This document shows, piece after piece, positions 58,501 through 64,000 of a DNA stretch of 64,000 nucleotides. Position numbers and translations under genes: made by a program. Below the pieces are notes generated by a model. The model had not been told where the DNA came from. It searched no databases and saw only the letters and a list, made by a program, of their open reading frames with translations. The DNA comes from Micromussa lordhowensis (Eukaryota; Cnidaria; Anthozoa; Scleractinia; Lobophylliidae), in NCBI GenBank assembly GCA_964020085.1, contig OZ026600.1, forward strand, positions 34,810,205-34,874,204, given 5' to 3'. Each line of letters begins with the position of its first letter. Positions within the stretch are counted from its first letter, which is position 1.

Positions 58501-61500
58501 CGAATAATCTGATTGTTTTTAACCTCGACCAGCACATTAGCTAAATCATCTCCATTCAAACCACACACGCTAGGCTACTCTCAACAGAATGTATAGTGAA
58601 AAGCGCGGAATGATATTTATACTAAAACAACAAAGTTTTCCTCAGAAAAGTACGTTATGTCAACCGCCTTCTTAAAATTAATATTTTGTACGCCAGCGTG
58701 CCTATGTTTGGATAAAGACCTTTAGCTGAAGTAAAGGCGGACTTACCGTCTTTTTTGTATGCAATAAACTCTTTTTGGATCGCAGTCTTTGTCTGCAAGG
58801 CATTATGGAGCTCTCTAATAGTCTCAGGGTCTGTCTGCTGACCATACAGGAAACTGCAATCGCAGTTCTTTTTCATAACTTCTGCTCGTGTAAAACCCGT
58901 AAACTTGCAAAACCCATCGCTTGAGTACACGATTGGGTTCTCTATAATTTGAGCGTTTCCAAGAACGAATAACGAGTCTGCAACGAAAATTGATATTCAG
59001 TTATCCACTCATGTTGTTTGTAATGTTAGATTTTTAAAATCACTCTGGCTTTATGGAACACGGTACCATTAGATTTACACAGCTATTTTCGTAGCGTCAG
59101 CTTTCTATTTTAAATTGTTTTATTTACTCCTCTAGTGAGTTTTAGTGCGCGCATCCCTTGACCAGGAAAGTTCCAGAATTTAAACAGCGATCTTAACTTC
59201 TTGAAGACCATTTTAATTTTATATCAAGCCTATCGTTCTTTTGACTCATTACTGCCAAAAACAAATGTAGTCTCCTTTTACTAAGGCTTCTAGGCCATCA
59301 ACTTACTAAAGTCACCGATGTGCTATATATATATAAACTTTTCGAGGTCAAAGGTGTTTTGCTGGGACAACTTATGATGGGCCCGACCTATCTCTTTTCT
59401 AGTAGCCTCAACGGTATTCGATAATAACTGACCACGAGGAACAGAAGAGTGCACTGGAAACCTTTTACTAGAACCATTTTTTCTAGAATGTTCTTTGATT
59501 TCAACAAATCTTTTCATGACAGTAGGGTGTCTGTTTAAACGGCTGACAGAAATGGAAAAAAGTCAAGGAAAATATTGCAAAAAAACAGCCGGTGATTTTC
59601 AAGGATCACAGAAAATTATTTGTGATTACATTTTAGAGACGGCTTCTGAACTATGAAATACAATTACTTCCCTTATATACTACCATCACTTCCTACTTCT
59701 ATGAAATGAACTTTTACGACAAGGTATAGTGCAACAAAAAGCTGCCATGACAGATGTTCCGAGTTCGCAATCGAATGTCCGTGAAAACTAATTATCTTTT
59801 CTGCACGTAAATAGCAATAAGCTTTAATTCAACTCAGTCTACAGGATCTCATCAGAGTCAATTTCGCATGCATGCAGTAGGCATGATCTACACAATAGAG
59901 CCAGACAAAATGTCTGTAAGAGGAGTCTGTTAATTTTGTTTTGACGCAGGAAAAGAATAATTCCTGATAAATTCTCCCTATGCGATAACGCGGTTATGGA
60001 AAATTTGTTGACAATAAGAGAGGCCAGTCATTTTCCGCTAAGAAAGCTCTAGCTACTTCACCCACATCTCTTTTAAACCTTGTTGTCCAATATTGACCTC
60101 GCCGTGTTAAAACTGGCTCAAGATCTTTCTTCTGTCTGTTATCTTTAATCTCTTCCCTCCCCATTCCCATGAGAAGGCCAATCCAATCTCTGATCACGAA
60201 GAGTTAACTAATAATATGTTTTTCAAATTTCCCGTCTCACACAACATATTTTAATTTCATACATTTTGTTTATCGATCTTGATTTCATCCGTCACAGTTT
60301 TCTTGTCAACAGCGAAGATGGTTTTCTATGAATACAAATTATCATTACTTATCTCCTTACAGTTCTTTCAATGTTGTTTCTAAGAATTTAGTGATTCATC
60401 AAAACAAATATCTTCAAGTTGGCGATTTACTCTTTCTTCTTCGCCTCTTTAGGCGCCCTATTTCTATAACTGTGTTTTTTTATCATTTTTCTTAAAAGGA
60501 GAAACTGGACCTTCACACTCTTCTAGAACGAGTAAACTCTGTTTAAGGACAAATTTTTCCTAGTTTAACCCTTCGAGAAAGAGATGCGATTTTTGCAGCC
60601 TGTGTCAATTATTTGCGCTATTTCGCCAGAATGCGCGGGCGAAATTCTGCCAGTTAAGCAGAGTGGGATTTTTCAAATAGTCCAAACACGAAAGTTTCAC
60701 CGTTTCGGTGGAACAAGGCTGTTGCGGAAAGAAATGTTTTCGGCGTTGCTAAACGGTTAACGGATGTTTCCGACAAGATATTTCCGTTTCAATACTTCCG
60801 TCGTTCTGTTAAATGTTACGTAATGACATGAAAATGTCAGTGCGAACTGAACTCGGCAAGTCATTCCAAATGTTTGTAATTTTTTTTCGGACATTTCGAA
60901 ACTATCGGCCGTAACCTAACAACTGGAAACTTGTTTAAAAACGGGGAAATAATTTCCAAGTATTCTATCAAATTAAACCTACCAATTTTTTCCACATTTC
61001 ACATTTCTGGAGGGGTAAAATGGGTATATATTCTTTTTATAAACTGCATCTAATAAAATTTTTTCGTATACACTGTCGTCATGAAAGACTGCTTATATCA
61101 AATAGCATATTAATTTTTTAAGAAACAACCGCCCGATTCCATTCAAAGTCATCAGTTTATCTCAAGTGAATATTTGACAGACCAATTGCTCATAAGCATA
61201 CGTTTATCTAAAATTAAATTTGGTCTTGCAAACGCACAGAAACGATATATCGATAGCATATGCGTCATTTAGTCACTATGGTAAATATTGAATGAACACG
61301 CGTACGTTAAATATTGAACCAGATATTTCCTGATGAAAAACGTCAAATTTACCAAAGTTTGGATGAGTAGGTGGTGAAAGGCGTCAAGCTTCCACCAACG
61401 TCTGTAAATGCAAAATAGCTCAAAATTTCGAAAGGGTGATATGAAGGGTGCTATCGCCAAATTTAATATCCTATTTCTAGTTGTAATATTTATTTTTAAA

Positions 61501-62708
61501 TCATGCATGGGTCTGAATTTCTAAATTCGTGATGTGGAAACGGAGGCTAGAAATTATCGATTGTCACAAAGCGTCACCAGATTTGTAATACCATACTTTC
61601 TGACCTCAGTTTGTACATGCAAGTTTGAAAGGGTCTGGCTTTTAAACCCTGCTTCAAATCATTCATTCAAAAGTTTGGCTAGTTTACCTTTACAGACTTT
61701 GACAGATAGCTTTAGCCACACAGAATCACTTCAAAAACGATAACTTAAGGGCCGGGTATAAATTATACACAGTATCTAATTTTATGTGTCAACAAAGGCA
61801 AAAATACCCGTGGAAAACCAGCTTCAGTGCTAACCAACTTTATTTCATCGAATAACAAAATTAGATATACACATTTATTTTCTTAAATATGTTAATATTG
61901 AAAAGTTTGATAGAATAAGTTAGTCTCTATTAAAATAAAAATAAAGTTCGTTTACGTTAATAAGTTTTCAAAACGTTGTCGGGAAGAATTTTGCCTGTAT
62001 AGACGTAATGGAGAGTTCTGTGTACAAAGTTTTTTTCGAACACAGCCGGTGAATTCGCGAAAGAAGTTCATAAATATATATTGTTCGCTATATATGTTGT
62101 AGACATCAAGCAACAAATTCTATAAAACGACAAAGGTAATAACAAAGTAGCTTTTTAAGGGACAAAATTTCTTTCTTTTCTCCAACCCGAAGTAAGTGAA
62201 AACAATAAGAACATATTTTTGAAGATTTTGCGATCATTTTTGGCTCAGTACACAGACAAATTATTTCTTTAAAAGGTGTACAACTGTCTTCGAAACTTTT
62301 TAAGCTTTAATATCGGATTGTTTTGTTTTATCTATATCTTTTTTTCTTTGTAGATGGCATATCTCTGAAAACAATCAGGCAATTGAACACAAAGTATCAC
62401 GAAGACAAAAATTAAAAACTAGGAAAAGTACTTTTCGTTTTAGAATAAAACTGGCACCTTTGAAACGGGTCAATATGTCAGCTCCCAAGTGTGCGTGAAA
62501 GCGTAGATCAAACTAAAAAAAACGTTTTCTAAGTCACTTTCGACTCAAATTTATGGAAATAATTTTCTTGTTTATAGTAAAAGTCTGTTTAGCATTTTTT
62601 TGCAAAACAACATTGTCAGTAATACTTACGAAGTCCGTTCGAACGTCGAACAACATTTTCCAGAAAGGTGTTTTGAGGCACCACAAGTCCTCTTCGCCCA
62701 ACAGGCAT
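46211..62708 (-). CDS. EAG-type (KCNH1/5-like) voltage-gated potassium channel
   Basis: Ten coding exons, all phases consistent, give 2,748 nt and 915 residues: 62630-62708, 58747-58977, 58105-58224, 56580-56698, 52736-53125, 51377-51785, 50897-51096, 49335-49587, 48233-48429, 46211-46960. The N-terminus GRRGLVVPQNTFLENVVRRS is the PAS-cap typical of EAG channels. The order is PAS (about 27-140), linker, S1-S4 (about 205-335), pore with IGFGN (about 427-429), S6 and C-linker, CNBH domain (about 525-655) and tail. ERG and ELK relatives differ in the cap and in the pore flank; NIAPNT and CPKDLQADICVHLNR favour EAG. EAG channels are tetrameric plasma-membrane channels that do not respond directly to cyclic nucleotides. 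Length is close to the vertebrate 960-990. The first coding exon has an acceptor (TTTTCAG) seven bases before the ATG, so a non-coding upstream exon is expected. Confidence 0.93.
47112..47320. mobile_element. Short inverted-repeat element in an EAG intron
   Basis: AGACTGCGAGTAGTCGTCTC and GAGACAACTCGCAGTTTA are imperfect inverted ends. An inner palindrome CTCGAGAACG / CTCGAGAAAACGCTCG follows the left end. Confidence 0.5.
48600..48682 (-). mobile_element. SINE tail fragment
   Basis: GATCATCGCAGTTATACACA and CTTAAGCAGTTGTCAAATT match the inverted tail of the SINE family at 33.3 kb. The fragment is cut by the TTAA element that follows. Confidence 0.6.
48683..49096. mobile_element. 414-bp MITE flanked by TTAA (piggyBac-type duplication)
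   Basis: The ends GGCGGGGGTAAACGTGAA and TTCATGTTTACCCCCGCC are inverted with one difference. TTAA stands on both sides (48679-48682, 49097-49100). No transposase. It lies in the EAG intron between exons 49335-49587 and 48233-48429. Confidence 0.85.
50480..50695 (-). mobile_element. tRNA-derived SINE in an EAG intron
   Basis: Minus strand: GGTGAGAGAGCTCGCC, then GGTTCGATTCCAGCC (box B), GTCATATGTGGGTTGAATTT and a CTCCGAGGGTTTTTCC tail. Decayed relative to a tRNA. Confidence 0.65.
50897..53125 (-). CDS. EAG channel membrane block: S1-S6 and C-linker
   Basis: Exon 52736-53125 starts with LMSLNDELLPDYK and covers S1-S3, including TTWDWIILFLTLYT and FNFHTTYVG. Exon 51377-51785 covers S4 (FLKVFRLLRLGRVARKID), S5 and the pore helix and filter (YYTLTSLTTIGFGN). 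Exon 50897-51096 finishes S6 (ILFSLIFGQVSAIL) and begins the C-linker. The arginine spacing in S4 is that of a working voltage sensor. No broken residue was seen. Confidence 0.92.
53255..53800. repeat. Composite repeat, copy B, with a different foldback inserted
   Basis: Related to 41750-42180. AAGACCGTGTTTGACCACAT, GGAAATGTGGTTAAATACTG and GAATTATTAATGAG keep the same order. The foldback at 53461-53636 interrupts it near, but not at, the position of the hairpin in copy A. Confidence 0.7.
53461..53636. mobile_element. Foldback element with AAGCGAG motif
   Basis: TAGGCCATTTTCGAATTACC at the left is answered by GGTAACTCGGAAATGGTCTA at the right. CTTTCTCAAAGCGAG and CTCGCTTTGAAAG also pair. Same family as 12375-12540. 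Confidence 0.7.
54862..54921 (-). CDS. Candidate alternative first exon of the EAG channel
   Basis: An ATG at 54919-54921 opens 20 codons that end in phase 0 at a strong donor, CGG|GTGAGT. Exon 52736-53125 is entered in phase 0, so the two would join cleanly. The result would be a channel with a 20-residue N-terminus in place of the cap, PAS domain and linker. An in-frame TAA lies two codons before the ATG and there is no good acceptor just upstream, so it reads better as a first exon than as an internal one. Mammalian ERG1 has a comparable short isoform (ERG1b). Transcription from here is inferred. Confidence 0.45.
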
Positions 62709-62715
62709 TTCGTCC
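56580..62715 (-). CDS. EAG channel N-terminal block: PAS-cap, PAS domain and linker
   Basis: Exon 62630-62715 holds seven bases of leader and the cap (residues 1-26). Exon 58747-58977 holds the first part of the PAS fold, with LFVLGNAQII and YSSDGFCKFTGFTRAEVM. Exon 58105-58224 completes it with LGPIKNEKGEVMLFLVTLKD. Exon 56580-56698 encodes the basic linker GWARLNKTLTRH and ends in phase 0. In the family this region slows deactivation by contacting the C-terminal CNBH domain. Confidence 0.9.
57730..57960. repeat. Interspersed repeat, copy 3 of 3
   Basis: GCTCACGTTCTCCAAATACG, TTGTTTTGCAGAGGACGG and GTGGCGTTCTCGTTGCCGTT match the family at 9446-9805. It lies in the EAG intron between exons 58105-58224 and 56580-56698. 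Confidence 0.65.
58420..58473. repeat. Small TTAA-flanked inverted repeat
   Basis: TTAAGGTGGCT and AGCCACCTTAA face each other across about 30 bases. Possibly a shrunken piggyBac-type element. Confidence 0.5.
58978..62629. other. First large EAG coding intron, no further gene seen
   Basis: 3.65 kb of AT-rich sequence. Frames at 59323-59517, 59994-60197 and 61269-61743 show no family motif. Confidence 0.4.
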
Positions 62716-64000
62716 CTGAAAATACATGAGTAAAGCAAATGAGCGGTGTCTTGGACATTTTTACTTTAAATGAAGGGTTTTTGACAAGCAGCTATTATTA
62801 TTGTAAACTCACAAATGCACATGAATATTCTAGCGCAAATATTGTCATCTAAAGTGTAGACTTTAGACTCCTGTAGTTTCGATGTCTATTTGTTGACACA
62901 TGATCTGTTGGAGGTCGACACCTGTTTGTCAAAGCAATATATACGGCCATGTCAAGTTAATATTGAGTTTTACAACCCAGTGAATACGGCAGAAAACGCT
63001 TCTGTAAGCTCTTAACGAATTGGTTTAGAATTCAATAAAGTTTCCCTTCAATGGCTGCTTGCGGAGAGCCCCGGAGAATTGATGACCTCCACAGTGACAG
63101 AGTGTGTCTTCTTTTAGTTTGGCGATTGCGCTGTCAATAACCTGGGCAAAAATTCGATTTTTGTCAAGTACAAACCACTTCTGGCGTTTTCCCACGACTA
63201 AGAGGATTTAGGCGACGAGACAAATCCAAAGAATAAAGAAAATCAATTGTGAAGAAATTCTCACATTTTTGGCGGCTTGATTAAAAGGTTCGAAGAACTG
63301 CAATTTTAACACGTAAGGCTTGTACTGAAGGTTCAGGCAGCTTTTGCGCCTCTTAATTTTTGACTATTTGCTTTAGATTATCTACATCAAGAGGAATTAC
63401 CATAACAACAGTGCTTCAACCAATCAGGGCTCGGCTTTTGACAAAAACGACAATTGGTCAGCGTACTGCCGCTGGGCGAACGTGAAGTAATAAGATCTCG
63501 ACAAAGACTTAATCGTAAACTCATGAAATATTGAACAGTTTATCGCGATGTGAAAGCCACGATATCATTATCTGTGACTACAAGGTTGTGCAAATGAAGA
63601 AAAACCAGACAAAAGAGAAACGAAAGGACAAATTAAGTCCTTTAGAAATTGCTTTCATTGATCAGCCTATTCGGGGCAGGTGCACACCATTTGAACTGAC
63701 GAGCAATTGTTGAAAGTCTTCAAAATTACCAACGGGTCGGAAATTGCTTAAACACTCGCAATATTGAAGCAATAATAGTCTACCACCGGTAGAGAATGAC
63801 CTTCTTCAAGGCATAATTTGAGCAGAAATTGCTTTGTTTATTTTATAGCATTTTCGAATTGATTCACATCATGACATGCGCACAAGTAAATCATGTCAAC
63901 AGGGGCTTAATAAACTGGGCAAAACAATTAAATTTCGCGCCATGCGGTGCAGAGTGACTGTTAGGAAAAATAATTACTTTAGTTAGATCATTACATAAAT
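62716..64000. other. Upstream of the first EAG coding exon, no exon identified
   Basis: Because the coding exon begins with a splice acceptor, an untranslated first exon should lie here or beyond the window. I could not pick it out. Confidence 0.4.

Noticed and set aside
1..64000. CRISPR arrays, operons, ribosome binding sites, phage or plasmid features
   Set aside because: None seen; the window is clearly an intron-rich animal genome.

Overview
This 64 kb window is eukaryotic genomic DNA. It is AT-rich, its genes are split into many short exons with GT-AG introns, and it is full of short DNA transposons, tRNA-derived SINEs and a LINE fragment. The protein matches and the repeat types suggest an anthozoan cnidarian, probably a stony coral. 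That assignment is an inference from recalled families, not a database result. All four protein-coding genes I can support lie on the minus strand.

Layout from right to left, the direction of transcription. (1) 62.7-46.2 kb: an EAG-type (KCNH) voltage-gated potassium channel. Ten coding exons join with consistent phases into 915 residues: N-terminal PAS domain, six membrane segments with a GFG pore, C-linker, cyclic-nucleotide-binding homology domain and a C-terminal coiled coil. An extra ATG-bearing exon at 54862-54921 could start a short isoform lacking the PAS domain. (2) 46.2-40.5 kb: intergenic, with a 5'-truncated LINE, several foldback elements and no host gene seen. (3) 40.5-5.4 kb: a MAPKBP1/WDR62-family WD-repeat scaffold. 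Forty-five coding exons join with consistent phases into 1,964 residues: an N-terminal WD-repeat half, a candidate JNK-docking motif, a Ser/Thr/Ala/Val-rich exon, a large Lys/Glu/Ser-rich exon and a conserved-looking C-terminus. (4) 18.1-17.3 kb: an intronless, unrecognised, tail-anchored protein gene nested in one intron of that scaffold, same strand. (5) 3.28-1.83 kb: a two-exon, 152-residue PPC/DUF296-domain protein.

The genes are not an operon and I see no sign that they share a pathway. The introns are where much of the unusual structure lies. The clearest oddity is an exact 51-bp copy of a MAPKBP1/WDR62 exon inside a short inverted-repeat element in the adjacent intron. Others are a 511-bp hAT-like element inserted in a SINE with a 5-bp GTTGG duplication, a 414-bp element flanked by TTAA, three foldbacks with 9-bp target duplications, and a Tc1/mariner-type foldback flanked by TA.

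Limits: exon boundaries were read by eye from splice consensus, reading phase and recalled family similarity. Untranslated exons, transcription starts and repeat family names could not be tested. The two smallest-evidence exons of the scaffold (17096-17148 and 15689-15757) rest mainly on phase and splice sites.
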